DNA of 64,000 bases from JAGNHN01 sp964590645 (GCA_964590645.1 CAZPYJ010000005.1:62001-126000); one strand, 5' to 3'. Shown: positions 52,621 through 61,412, counted from the first letter of the stretch. Program-made: numbers and translations. The notes: generated by a model from the sequence alone, not told the origin.

Positions 52621-53265
52621 ATGAAATCATTGGTCAACGGATTTATGCTGTGTGTTTTTCTTAGTGCCTGTAGCAATTCAGACCGGCCTGCAATCACTGT
52701 AAAGAATGTAAACAACTTTTTGAGCGACATTGAAGCCTTTGCATCCGATTCATTGGTGAATGTTGTCATAGAAATACCGGCTGGAACCAACCAAAAATGG
52801 GAAGTGAACAAAGAAACCGGCCAGATTGAATGGGAACAAATTACCCCTGATTCTATGCGCATCATTGATTATTTGGCGTATCCGGCCAATTATGGTTTTG
52901 TGCCTCAAACACTCTTAAGCAAAGATCGCGGAGGTGATGGCGACCCGGTGGATGTTTTTGTTTTAGGGCCCTCAATCGCCCGCGAACAAGTTGTTAAAGT
53001 CAGAATAGTCGGAATAATTCATTTGCTTGATGCAAATGAAGTTGATTCAAAACTGTTGGCCGTAGATGTTCATAACCCGGGCTTTGATGTGAATTCGTTT
53101 GAGGCGCTTGAAAAAAACTATCCCGGTGCAACGGATATCCTCAGGATTTGGCTCCTGAACTACAAAGGTGGGGGTGAGGCAGAAATTTTATCCGTGAAAG
53201 AGGAAATGCCTGCCCTTCGCTTTTTAATGGAAGCGCACAAAGCATATCTCAACAATAATGAATAA
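52621..53265 (+). CDS. Lipoprotein inorganic pyrophosphatase
   Basis: 214 residues of the family I (Ppa) fold with lipobox LCVFLSAC at Cys17. Active-site motifs are YPANYGFVP, the signature DGDPVDVFV (metal-binding Asp residues) and LLAVDVHNPGFD. Ppa enzymes are usually cytosolic; the lipobox places this one in the envelope, where it would hydrolyse external pyrophosphate to phosphate. It is between the TonB receptor and a lipoprotein phosphoesterase on the same strand. Confidence 0.88.
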   Translation: MKSLVNGFMLCVFLSACSNSDRPAITVKNVNNFLSDIEAFASDSLVNVVIEIPAGTNQKWEVNKETGQIEWEQITPDSMRIIDYLAYPANYGFVPQTLLSKDRGGDGDPVDVFVLGPSIAREQVVKVRIVGIIHLLDANEVDSKLLAVDVHNPGFDVNSFEALEKNYPGATDILRIWLLNYKGGGEAEILSVKEEMPALRFLMEAHKAYLNNNE

Positions 53266-53283
53266 ACCAAAAAATCCAAACTA

Positions 53284-54234
53284 ATGATTCGATTCTGGAA
53301 ATCAGCTTTGCTATCCCTTTTGCTCATCCTTACAGCTTGCAAGGGAAATGTTGAAAATAACAATGGACAGTCGGGCAATGCAAAACCTGCTGAAGCAGAG
53401 CATTCAGCAACATCAGAGTTTTTTCTTGAGGATTTGCGTCCTGAAACAGATTCCATCCTTCTTAGGGTGGCATTCCTGGGCGATGGCGAGCCCAAGCCCC
53501 TGGCAGCATTTCCGGGTATGGCAGCCGCAGTGGAACAGATCAACCTAATGACTCAAACCCGGCTCATCGACTTTGTGATTGGCGTGGGCGACATTGCCCA
53601 CAAAGGGACAGAAATACAGTATGAAGCAGCTACCGAGGTGCTTCAGCAACTTGAGCTTCCTTTTTATCCCATAATGGGCAATGAGGAGCACAACAGTACG
53701 ATAGAACGCTATATGCATTATGCTAAAAAGTGGAACAGCAGCCTGGAGCAGCCAAGCTATGTGCTGAATCACGAAAAAATTGCTTTCGTATTTGCTTCGC
53801 CCGACTATAGCCGCGATTTTGATGACAGCGGCGCCAATTGGATTCTTGAACAGCTTCAGCGTTTGGCTCCCAAAGCGGTTGTACTGATTGTACACGGCGC
53901 CCAAAAGGGTGTATATCCGGAAAATGCGGACAAAGGCATAGGGAACAAAATTTTCAGGGAGCAGGTTATTGCACAACCCAATCTTGCTGTTGTAATCTCG
54001 GGCGACCTGCATATGGATATGGAGCGGGTGAAGCACTCCAAGAAAATAGACCACGTTCACTATCTTCATATCCCTGCTTTGGAACGCACCAAGATTCCCG
54101 ACGAAACCAATCATACACCAATGTTCAGGGTGATGACGATTGGCAAAGACGGAGAAGTGAGCATTGAAACCTACGTAGCAGGAGAATCTGCACCCCTTGA
54201 AAAGCATACCTATTCGTTTTCCATAGCGGTTTAA
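53284..54234 (+). CDS. Lipoprotein metallophosphoesterase
   Basis: 316 residues, calcineurin-like fold. Lipobox LLLILTAC at Cys19. The five metal motifs are recognisable but altered: LGDGEP in place of DxH, GVGDIAHKG, MGNEEH in place of GNHE, VHGAQKG and SGDLHMD for GHxH. The altered first and fourth motifs make the metal site atypical. It is 18 bp downstream of the pyrophosphatase. Probable role: release of phosphate from organic phosphates in the envelope; substrate unknown. Confidence 0.82.
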   Translation: MIRFWKSALLSLLLILTACKGNVENNNGQSGNAKPAEAEHSATSEFFLEDLRPETDSILLRVAFLGDGEPKPLAAFPGMAAAVEQINLMTQTRLIDFVIGVGDIAHKGTEIQYEAATEVLQQLELPFYPIMGNEEHNSTIERYMHYAKKWNSSLEQPSYVLNHEKIAFVFASPDYSRDFDDSGANWILEQLQRLAPKAVVLIVHGAQKGVYPENADKGIGNKIFREQVIAQPNLAVVISGDLHMDMERVKHSKKIDHVHYLHIPALERTKIPDETNHTPMFRVMTIGKDGEVSIETYVAGESAPLEKHTYSFSIAV

Positions 54235-54335
54235 GGGCAGAAAAGCCACACATCTTACGCAAGAGTCCTAAATCTGCTCATTTGTGTATACTTGTGCGTT
54301 GATATGTTGACTGAAAACAACGCAATAGGATTGGT

Positions 54336-54689
54336 ATGACCCCCAAAGACATTTTGCATAAATGGATTGATGCATTTAACAAGGCGGACGCAGAGGCAAT
54401 TTCGGATTTATATGCTGAGGATGCCATCAACCACCAGGTGGCAAATGATCCTGTTGTGGGCAAGCCTGCCATTAGGGAAATGTTTGCACGGGAATTCGGG
54501 ACAGCAGAGATGCGCTGTATTCCTGAGAACATTTTTGAAGACGGGGAATGGGCAATGTTGGAATGGAAAGACCCAAACGGTTTGCGCGGTTGCGGGTTCT
54601 TCCATATTCAAAACAACAGGATTGTGTTTCAAAGAGGCTACTGGGACAAACTCTCGTTTTTAAGGCTCCATAATTTGCCGGTAGAATAA
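54336..54689 (+). CDS. SnoaL-like / NTF2-fold protein
   Basis: 117 residues. SnoaL-like pattern: MTPKDILHKWIDAFNKADAEAISDLYAEDAINHQVA, VGKPAIREMFAREFGT, NIFEDGEWAMLEWKD, CGFFHIQNNRIVFQRGYWDK. This small cup-shaped fold binds hydrophobic ligands or acts as isomerase/hydrolase; no specific function follows. First gene of a row of short accessory genes. Confidence 0.8.
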   Translation: MTPKDILHKWIDAFNKADAEAISDLYAEDAINHQVANDPVVGKPAIREMFAREFGTAEMRCIPENIFEDGEWAMLEWKDPNGLRGCGFFHIQNNRIVFQRGYWDKLSFLRLHNLPVE

Positions 54690-54693
54690 GAAG

Positions 54694-54723
54694 AAATGCA
54701 TATTTTTAAGCCAAGACAAGAAT
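54694..54723. repeat. 30-bp direct repeat left of the KilA-N gene
   Basis: Matches 55671-55700 with a single mismatch; the pair brackets the KilA-N gene at a distance of 977 bp. The following 54726-54768 contains GCCCCGC/GCGGGGC, a hairpin. Confidence 0.85.
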
Positions 54724-54843
54724 ACTGCCCCGCACGGCCAAAGCAGAAGGCCTGCATATGCGCGGGGCCTTGGGGCACAATTCAAATGAATGCCTGAATA
54801 CTTTAATTATGGCGAATTTGCCACATTGAAATAATATAACCAA

Positions 54844-55656
54844 ATGGCAAAAAAGAAAAGCATCCACGTAAAAGGTTCCGCCATAAGCGTGATGGTACAA
54901 AACGAGGGAGACTACCTTTCCCTTACCGATATGACCGCTGGTTTCAAGGAGGGAAGTGGATTAATTGGCAAGTGGATTACCAATAAAAATACCTTGGAGT
55001 ATATTGGGATATGGGAAAGATTGAATAACCCTGATTTTAATTACCCCGAATTTGGGGTAATTGAGCAAGAGGCAGGTGTAAACCGGTTTATTATGTCAGT
55101 TGGCCAGTGGGTGAAGCGAACGAAAGCCACTGGATTACTAGTGAAAGCCGGTAGATACGGCGGCACCTACGCCCATAAAGATATTGCCTTTCATTTTGCT
55201 ATGTGGCTAAGCCCTGAGTTTCAAATTTACCTGATTAACGAATTCCAACGCCTTAAAGAAGAAGAACAAAAGCTAATAGGCTGGAGTGCAAAACGAGAAT
55301 TAACGAAACTCAACTACCACATTCACACCGATGCCATCAAGCAAAATTTGATTCCTGAAGAACTCACACCTGCCCAAACAGCCATCATTTACGCGAGCGA
55401 AGCAGATGTGTTGAACGTAGCTTTATTTGGAAAGACCGCTAAGCAATGGCGAGCCACGAATTCGGAGCTGCAAGGGAATATGCGCGACTATGCAAGCATA
55501 AACGAATTGATTTGTTTGGCGAATATGGAAAACCTGAATGCCGTATTTATCCAGGAGCAAATTCCTCAGAAAGAGCGATTGATAAAACTCAATCAAATTG
55601 CCATACAGCAAATGAAAGTCTTGCTCGAAGTTGAAAGTAGAAAATTATTGCAATAA
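54844..55656 (+). CDS. KilA-N domain protein
   Basis: 270 residues. The KilA-N DNA-binding domain spans about 15-130 (ISVMVQNEGDYLSLTDMT, LIGKWITNKNTLEYIGIWE, GVNRFIMSVGQWVKRTKATGLLVKAGRYGGTYAHKDIAFHFAMWLSPEFQIYLINEFQ, in shortened form). The C-terminal half (about 140-270) is a helix-rich region (LNYHIHTDAIKQNLIP, LFGKTAKQWRA). KilA-N proteins are typical of phages, plasmids and islands. It is bracketed by 30-bp direct repeats, which suggests insertion as a unit. Confidence 0.9.
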   Translation: MAKKKSIHVKGSAISVMVQNEGDYLSLTDMTAGFKEGSGLIGKWITNKNTLEYIGIWERLNNPDFNYPEFGVIEQEAGVNRFIMSVGQWVKRTKATGLLVKAGRYGGTYAHKDIAFHFAMWLSPEFQIYLINEFQRLKEEEQKLIGWSAKRELTKLNYHIHTDAIKQNLIPEELTPAQTAIIYASEADVLNVALFGKTAKQWRATNSELQGNMRDYASINELICLANMENLNAVFIQEQIPQKERLIKLNQIAIQQMKVLLEVESRKLLQ

Positions 55657-55670
55657 GGACACAACAAGAT

Positions 55671-55700
55671 AAATGCATATTTTTAGGCCAAGACAAGAAT
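55671..55700. repeat. 30-bp direct repeat right of the KilA-N gene
   Basis: Second copy (see 54694-54723); lies 14 bp after the KilA-N stop. Next to it is GCCGGCAGCGGGGC. Confidence 0.85.
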
Positions 55701-55801
55701 GCCGGCAGCGGGGCGGATCAAACGACACATATAACAGAAACAAGGCAAAAGAACTGATAGCCAAACTTTAGCGTTCATTAGATAAAAGAAAAGTTCCAAT
55801 T

Positions 55802-56548
55802 ATGAAAAGAATAGTTTTAATATTAGTAGCCTTGTTTTCATTGACATTTTCCGTTAATGCTACAACTTGGTTTCCTGCAGAACATACTTGTCCAGTATGT
55901 AAACACAATCATGAATATCAAGAAATAGGGAGCTATGGTGGATATATTTATCAATGGCCTTCAAAGTTTCAATATGTATATTGGCCATTAACAGATTTTC
56001 CCTCTGTATATAGCTGTCCAGAATGTCATTTTTCTACTTACATGTGGGATTTTGACAGCATTCCAGAGAATAAAGTTGATACCTTATCAAGATTTCTAGA
56101 AACTGTTACTCTTGAAAAGAAATATAAGGATTACATTGATATTCCAATGACAACACGATTAGAAATAGCAGAAGATGTATATAAAATACTTGGACGAGAT
56201 AATGAATTTTGGTGTCAATTCTACCGTGTCTTAGGATATCATTATGACAAAAATGAAAGCTCAGAAAAGGCAAAAGAATATAGATTGAGAGCATTGGAAA
56301 TAGCAAGACGAATGCTTACTGACTCAATATATAATGGTCAAGAAAAAGAGAATCTATTTATTATTGCTGCAATGCACAATTTTACAGGGCAAACAGACAG
56401 TTCTTTACTTTATCTTGAAAAAGCAAGTTTGTTGACTTATGAAAACAAGAATTGGAAAGAAGAAAATGCAAAAGGACTTGATGAGTATCTGAAAGAACTA
56501 ATTGTCCAATACAAGGAATTTATCAGAAAAGAGGATGAAGAAGAATAA
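55802..56548 (+). CDS. DUF2225-like secreted protein with CxxC pairs
   Basis: 248 residues with a signal peptide (LILVALFSLTFSVNA). Two CxxC pairs, HTCPVCKHNHEY (about 28) and YSCPECHFSTY (about 70), suggest a zinc ribbon. The rest is helical and repeat-like (WCQFYRVLGYHYDKNESSEKAKEYRLRALEIA), resembling TPR. The pattern matches DUF2225. A zinc ribbon in an exported protein is unusual. Very AT-rich compared with core genes, so probably acquired. Confidence 0.65.
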   Translation: MKRIVLILVALFSLTFSVNATTWFPAEHTCPVCKHNHEYQEIGSYGGYIYQWPSKFQYVYWPLTDFPSVYSCPECHFSTYMWDFDSIPENKVDTLSRFLETVTLEKKYKDYIDIPMTTRLEIAEDVYKILGRDNEFWCQFYRVLGYHYDKNESSEKAKEYRLRALEIARRMLTDSIYNGQEKENLFIIAAMHNFTGQTDSSLLYLEKASLLTYENKNWKEENAKGLDEYLKELIVQYKEFIRKEDEEE

Positions 56549-56564
56549 CGAAACGCTAACAAAA

Positions 56565-56671
56565 GCTAGACCCAATAAGGGTTTTAGTGATAAATTGAAA
56601 GCAAATGCAAGTGATGAAAGATTAGTAATAAATTGTAACGGATGTGCTTAGCCCCCCTTACTGGGCATAGC
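56565..56671. repeat. Hairpin element between DUF2225-like and RhuM genes
   Basis: Left arm GCTA-GACCCAATAAGGG (56565-56581) pairs with right arm CCCTTACTGGG-CATAGC (about 655-671), one mismatch in 11 plus TAGC, with a 73-nt loop. It begins with CGCTAACAAAAGCTA. The layout resembles an integron attC site, but the right-hand GTTRRRY box is not seen. Confidence 0.4.
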
Positions 56672-56693
56672 CAAACCAATAATCAATCACCCA

Positions 56694-57728
56694 ATGGAAA
56701 ATAGTCTTTCACCCAAGCAATCGGATATTCTCCTTTACATTTCTCAAAGTGGAGATGTGAAGCTGGATGTCTTGCTTCAGGACGAAACCGTTTGGCTTAC
56801 GCAAGCACAAATGGGACAATTGTTTGGCAAGGACAAACGTACCATTAGCGAGCATATCAGCAATATTTTCAGCGAAAGAGAACTGGACGAAAATATGGTT
56901 GTCCGGAATTTCCGGACAACCACTCAACACGGCGCTATTCCCGGTAAAACCCAAGAACACAAAGTAAAAGGGTATAATCTGGATGTCATTATCTCGGTAG
57001 GCTATAGGGTCAAATCTGTTCAGGGTACACAATTCCGTATTTGGGCAACACAGCGATTAAAGGAGTACATCATTAAAGGGTTTACGCTGAATGATGACCG
57101 CTTTAAGACGGGAAGCTCAATGAACTATTTCAACGAACTGCAAGAGCGCATTCGGGAGATCCGCCTTTCGGAGAAATTCTTCTATCAAAAAATTAAAGAT
57201 ATTTACGCTACCAGTATCGACTATGACCCGATAGACGAAAAAACCATTGAGTTTTTCAAAATCGTGCAAAATAAATTGCTTTGGGCAATCAGCGAGCAAA
57301 CCGCAGCCGAGTTGGTGTACAGGCGGGTGGATGCGAGTTTGCCCTTAATGGGAATGCTTTCTTACGACAAAAAACAAGTGGTTTCCATAAAAAAGGCGGA
57401 AGTAAGCATTGCCAAAAATTACTTGAATGAGGATGAAATGAAACTATTGGGCTTGTTGGTGGAGCAATATTTGGCATTTGCCGAAACAATGGCACAGCAG
57501 CAAACACCAATGTATATGAAAGATTGGATTGAGCGATTGGACACCATATTGCAAGTAAATGGCAGGGAGTTGCTGACCCACGCAGGCAAAATTTCGCATA
57601 AAACGGCATTGGAAAAATCAGGTGAAGAATATGAGAAATTCAGACAACGCCAAAAAGCCATAGAAAAAGAAGCCAGTTTGAATGAGTTAGAGGAAGACAT
57701 TAAGAAATTGAAGAAACTGAAAAAGTGA
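56694..57728 (+). CDS. RhuM family protein
   Basis: 344 residues matching Virulence_RhuM: ILLYISQSGDVKLDVLLQDETVWLTQAQMGQLFGKDKRTISEHI, NIFSERELDE, YNLDVIISVGYRVKSVQGTQFRIWATQRLKEYI. The N-terminus is a KilA/BRO-like winged helix domain; the C-terminus (about 310-344) is a Lys/Glu-rich coiled coil. RhuM genes are often embedded in type I restriction-modification loci. The stop overlaps the first codon of an hsdR-like remnant (GTGA). Role unproven. Confidence 0.9.
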   Translation: MENSLSPKQSDILLYISQSGDVKLDVLLQDETVWLTQAQMGQLFGKDKRTISEHISNIFSERELDENMVVRNFRTTTQHGAIPGKTQEHKVKGYNLDVIISVGYRVKSVQGTQFRIWATQRLKEYIIKGFTLNDDRFKTGSSMNYFNELQERIREIRLSEKFFYQKIKDIYATSIDYDPIDEKTIEFFKIVQNKLLWAISEQTAAELVYRRVDASLPLMGMLSYDKKQVVSIKKAEVSIAKNYLNEDEMKLLGLLVEQYLAFAETMAQQQTPMYMKDWIERLDTILQVNGRELLTHAGKISHKTALEKSGEEYEKFRQRQKAIEKEASLNELEEDIKKLKKLKK

Positions 57729-57817
57729 AATTCACAGAAGCGAGATTAGAACAAGGATTTTTAGCGCTTTTTGCAAGTCAGGGTACCTTACAAAAGAGAT
57801 ATTCCCGAACTTTTTAA
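57725..57817 (+). pseudogene. Truncated start of a type I restriction (HsdR-like) gene
   Basis: 31 codons from GTG 57725, overlapping the RhuM stop by 4 bp. The frame reads KFTEARLEQGF and then drifts to a TAA at 57815. KFTEAxLEQAF is the usual start of HsdR/DEAD helicase proteins found beside RhuM. Nothing of the rest of the gene is left; the following 133 bp are non-coding repeats. Confidence 0.5.
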
Positions 57818-57914
57818 AGAGTCTCAACGGAGAAATATGGTTGGGAAGGGATGGAAATCCAACCCCAGAAAATGGAAACCCAAGCCTCAATACCCAAGCC
57901 TCAACCCCCAATGC

Positions 57915-57949
57915 CATTGAACATTGATCATTGACACATTGAACATTGG
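57915..57949. repeat. CATTGAACATTGATCATTGA repeat phrase
   Basis: Three degenerate CATTGA(A/C)CATTG units, preceded by two copies of CCCAAGCCTCAA (57886-57907). Non-coding; marks the right edge of the accessory stretch. Confidence 0.6.
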
Positions 57950-57950
57950 C

Positions 57951-58247
57951 CTAAGGCACAGCCCTCTCCACCCCCCACACAAAGGCCCGGATGCCTACTT
58001 CGGTGTTGATCTGATCGATCTTTTTGACGGCATCCAGCACGGCTTCCACCTTTTCGGTGTCCACCACACATAAAACCGCACTGTTCTGCTCCGGCCAGGT
58101 ATGGGTGCCCATATGGGGCCTGCCATCCTGCGAACCCCGCCCCCATACTTCGTTCCATTGCGTAAAGCCGCGCACACCCAGGCTGTCGAGCAGGTATTCC
58201 ACCTTCTCGGTATGGGCCTGGTTAAAGACGATAAATATTGATTTCAT
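57951..58247 (-). CDS. PII-like small protein
   Basis: 98 residues with a PII/GlnB-like ferredoxin fold: MKSIFIVFNQAHTEKVEYLLDSLGVRGFT, then NSAVLCVVDTEKVEAVLDAVKKI and EVGIRAFVWGVERAV. There is no uridylylation loop Tyr, so it is a PII-like rather than a true nitrogen regulator. It lies 9 bp downstream of the RND pump gene and is probably part of its operon; binding of a metal or small molecule is inferred. Confidence 0.7.
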   Translation of the reverse strand: MKSIFIVFNQAHTEKVEYLLDSLGVRGFTQWNEVWGRGSQDGRPHMGTHTWPEQNSAVLCVVDTEKVEAVLDAVKKIDQINTEVGIRAFVWGVERAVP

Positions 58248-58256
58248 TGTAATTTT

Positions 58257-61200
58257 TTATGGATGAATGAATGAAAAACGGGCCCGGAGTTTCTGCTTCT
58301 TGTCGCGCTCGCCCCGGGTGGCAAACAGCTTATACACCACCGGCACAATGACCATCGTAATGATGGTGGAGGCAATCAGGCCGCCAATCACCGAGATGCC
58401 CATCGGACTCCAAATTTCCGAGCCTTCGCCGCTGCTGAGGGCCAAAGGAAGCATTCCCAGAATGGTGGTGGTAGCCGTCATCAATACCGGGCGCAAACGG
58501 GACCGCCCGCTCAGTGTGATGGCTTCGTCCAGTTCATAACCCCTGTCGCGCATCAGATTAATGTAATCCACCAGCACAATGGCGTTTTTCACCACAATAC
58601 CCACCAGCATCACCGCCCCCAGGCCGGCAATCACACTCAAAGTGGTATTGGTGATGAGCAGGGCCAGGATGACGCCGGAGAAGGCGAAAGGAATGGAGAA
58701 CATAATGATGAAAGGCATTTTCAGCGACTCAAACTGCGAGGCCATCACAATGTACACCAAAAGGAGGCTCAGCACCAGCAAAAGAGCCAGATCCATAAAG
58801 CCTTCCTGCTGGTCTTCATAGGCTCCGCCCACTTCCACCATCAGGTCCCGCGGAATCTCGGTCTTGTCAATCTTTGCCTTAATCTGATTGGCCAGCTCTC
58901 CCAGGGGCACCTTATACGGGGTCACCGAAACCCTTACAATGCGCTCCAGCCGCTTGTGCTCAATATTGGGCGGCGAGAAATACTCTTTGATCTCTCCCAG
59001 CTCTTCCAGCCGCACAAAACCGCCCGAAGGAGTTTGAATGGCAATGTTCTTCAGGTCGCTCAGGCTGTTCCTGAATTCTTTCTTAAAACGCACCACCACA
59101 TTGTATTCCTCTCCGCCTTCGCGAAAGCGGGTAGCCGTCAGTCCTTCTACCCGGTTGTAGAGGGATGTGGAAACACTGGCGGTGTTCAAACCGTTGGCCG
59201 CCAGCTTCTCCCTGTCCAGCTCCAGGCGCAGCTCAGGCTTTTCGTCCTCCCGGCTGATCTTCACTTCCCGGGCGCCCGGAATCTTGCGCACACTGTCCGC
59301 CAAGGTATTCGCCAGACGGGTGGTTTCTTCAATATCATATCCGAAGATTTCAATATCCACATTGTTGCCCCCGGCAAAACCGGTATTGTTGGTGGATACA
59401 TTGTATTTGATGATCTCCGGAATGCCGGCCAGCATCACCCGAACTTCTTCAGATATCTCCCACACCGTTTTCTCCCGCTCCTCCTGCTTCACCAAACCAA
59501 TGTTGTAATTGATTCTGTTGGAACCCGTGGATTGGAAGATGGAGATAAAACCGCCCTCATCATCCGCCCCCGCCGAGGTAGCGATCAGCTCCACCTCCGG
59601 AAAACCGGTTTTCAGGAGGCTGTCCACCTGCCGCGCCACTTCAATGGACTTATCCACCCGCGTCCCCGATTGCAACTCAATGGCAATGGTGAAGCGGCTC
59701 TCATCGGTTTCGGGCATAAATTCTGTGCCCAGGCGGGTGGCCAGAAAAACAGACCCCAGCAGTATGCCCAGGGCTGAGAAAACGATCACCTTTTTGTGAT
59801 AGAGGCTCCACTGCAGCAGGCGACCGTAATGATCGTCGAGCCGGTCGAGCATAGGGCGGATGGTGCGGTCGTATGACCAGCGCCCGGCCACTTTGTCTTT
59901 CTTCCGCAAGCGCAGCATCAGGGAGCTCAACATCGGGGTGAGGGAAATGGCGGCCAGGGTGGAGGTAACCACGGTAATGGTCACGATCCAGCCCAATTGC
60001 CGGAAAAGGACGCCCGTCATCCCGGTGATGAAGGTCATAGGGAAGAAGACAGCCACCACGGTGAGGGTGGTGATGATGACTGCCAGCCAGACTTCATTGG
60101 TGGCATAAATCGCCGCTTCGCGCGGACTGCTGCCTCTTTCAATGTGTTTGGTGATATTCTCCAATACCACGATGGCATCATCCACCACCATCCCGATGGC
60201 AATGGAAAGGGCCGATAAGGAAATGATGTTGATGGAGTTACCGGTAACGCGCAGGTAGATGAAAGACACGATCAGGGAGATGGGGATGGTGAGGACCACA
60301 ATAAAAGTGGCGCGCCAGCGGCCCAGGAAGAAGAGCACCACGAAGACGACAAAGAGCAGGGCGAAGAGCAGGGTTTGCGAAAGGTTATTAATGGAACCCC
60401 GGATGAAATCGCTCGAGTCAAAGATGACCTGGATATCAATGTCTTTGGGCAGATTCGGCTTGAGGCTTTCCATTTTCTTGTTCAGGGCTTTGGCCACGTT
60501 CACTGTATTGGCCCCCGACTGTTTCATCACCATCATCCGGATGCCATTGCGTCCGTTGATCTTCTCATCCATTGTCATCTCACGGATGGAATCGCGGACC
60601 GTGGCAACATCTTTCAGATACACAGCCTGTCCGTTGAAGCTGCCCACCACAATCTGGCTCACTTCGTCGCTTTCCTGAAACTCGCCCTGCACCCGGAAAG
60701 GATAGTCCATCTGCCCCATTTCGATATTCCCGGTGGGCATATTCATATTTTCTGCGGCCAGGATGCCCCCGATCTGCTCCAGGGTCATCCGGTAGGCTTC
60801 CAGCCTGCGGGGGTCCACCTCCACACTCACTTCGCGTCGGGGTGCCCCGATGATCTGCAGGCTGGCAATGCCGTCCACCCGCTTCAGGGGGTTGATCAGC
60901 TTTTCTTCCAGAAGTTTCTCCAGCCCTTCATAATTTTCTTCCGCCGTGATGGCATACATCTGTATGGGCATCATACTGGAGTTAAACTTGAAGATGGTAG
61001 GCTCATCGGCGGCATCCGGAAGAATATCTTTTACCAGCGAAAGGGCATCGCGGATATCATTGGCCGCTTCGCTCAAATGGGTTTCATATTCAAATTCGAG
61101 GGTGACCACTGAAAGGTTATCCCTTGATACTGAAGTGATTTCTTTCAGATCGTCCACCGAATTAAGGGCCTGCTCTATGGGTTCGGTGATATTGCGCTCA

Positions 61201-61376
61201 ATATCGCTGGCGCTGGCCCCGGCGTAAGTCGTCATCACCGTGATGGCCGGAAATTCGATTTCCGGATACAAATCCACCGGCAGGCGCACGATGGAGTAAA
61301 GGCCAAAAACCACCACCGCCACGAAGACCATCAGGGTAGTGATGGGTTTTTTTACCGCGCTTCCGTATATGCTCAT
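58257..61376 (-). CDS. RND efflux pump permease (HAE1/AcrB type)
   Basis: 1039 residues, 12 helices. MSIYGSAVKKPITTLMVFVAVVVFGLYS start, porter domain LPVDLYPEIEFPAITV, and the proton relay in TM4 IAIGMVVDDAIVVLENI (Asp pair). The C-terminal repeat has LGAVMLVGIVVKNAIVLVDYI. The relay and sequence type suit a multidrug or organic-solute pump rather than a heavy-metal pump. It works with the adaptor and TolC protein encoded upstream. Confidence 0.95.
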   Translation of the reverse strand: MSIYGSAVKKPITTLMVFVAVVVFGLYSIVRLPVDLYPEIEFPAITVMTTYAGASASDIERNITEPIEQALNSVDDLKEITSVSRDNLSVVTLEFEYETHLSEAANDIRDALSLVKDILPDAADEPTIFKFNSSMMPIQMYAITAEENYEGLEKLLEEKLINPLKRVDGIASLQIIGAPRREVSVEVDPRRLEAYRMTLEQIGGILAAENMNMPTGNIEMGQMDYPFRVQGEFQESDEVSQIVVGSFNGQAVYLKDVATVRDSIREMTMDEKINGRNGIRMMVMKQSGANTVNVAKALNKKMESLKPNLPKDIDIQVIFDSSDFIRGSINNLSQTLLFALLFVVFVVLFFLGRWRATFIVVLTIPISLIVSFIYLRVTGNSINIISLSALSIAIGMVVDDAIVVLENITKHIERGSSPREAAIYATNEVWLAVIITTLTVVAVFFPMTFITGMTGVLFRQLGWIVTITVVTSTLAAISLTPMLSSLMLRLRKKDKVAGRWSYDRTIRPMLDRLDDHYGRLLQWSLYHKKVIVFSALGILLGSVFLATRLGTEFMPETDESRFTIAIELQSGTRVDKSIEVARQVDSLLKTGFPEVELIATSAGADDEGGFISIFQSTGSNRINYNIGLVKQEEREKTVWEISEEVRVMLAGIPEIIKYNVSTNNTGFAGGNNVDIEIFGYDIEETTRLANTLADSVRKIPGAREVKISREDEKPELRLELDREKLAANGLNTASVSTSLYNRVEGLTATRFREGGEEYNVVVRFKKEFRNSLSDLKNIAIQTPSGGFVRLEELGEIKEYFSPPNIEHKRLERIVRVSVTPYKVPLGELANQIKAKIDKTEIPRDLMVEVGGAYEDQQEGFMDLALLLVLSLLLVYIVMASQFESLKMPFIIMFSIPFAFSGVILALLITNTTLSVIAGLGAVMLVGIVVKNAIVLVDYINLMRDRGYELDEAITLSGRSRLRPVLMTATTTILGMLPLALSSGEGSEIWSPMGISVIGGLIASTIITMVIVPVVYKLFATRGERDKKQKLRARFSFIHP

Positions 61377-61412
61377 TGTAGAATGCTTTTTTGGGTTAGA
61401 AGGACTGCCTGC

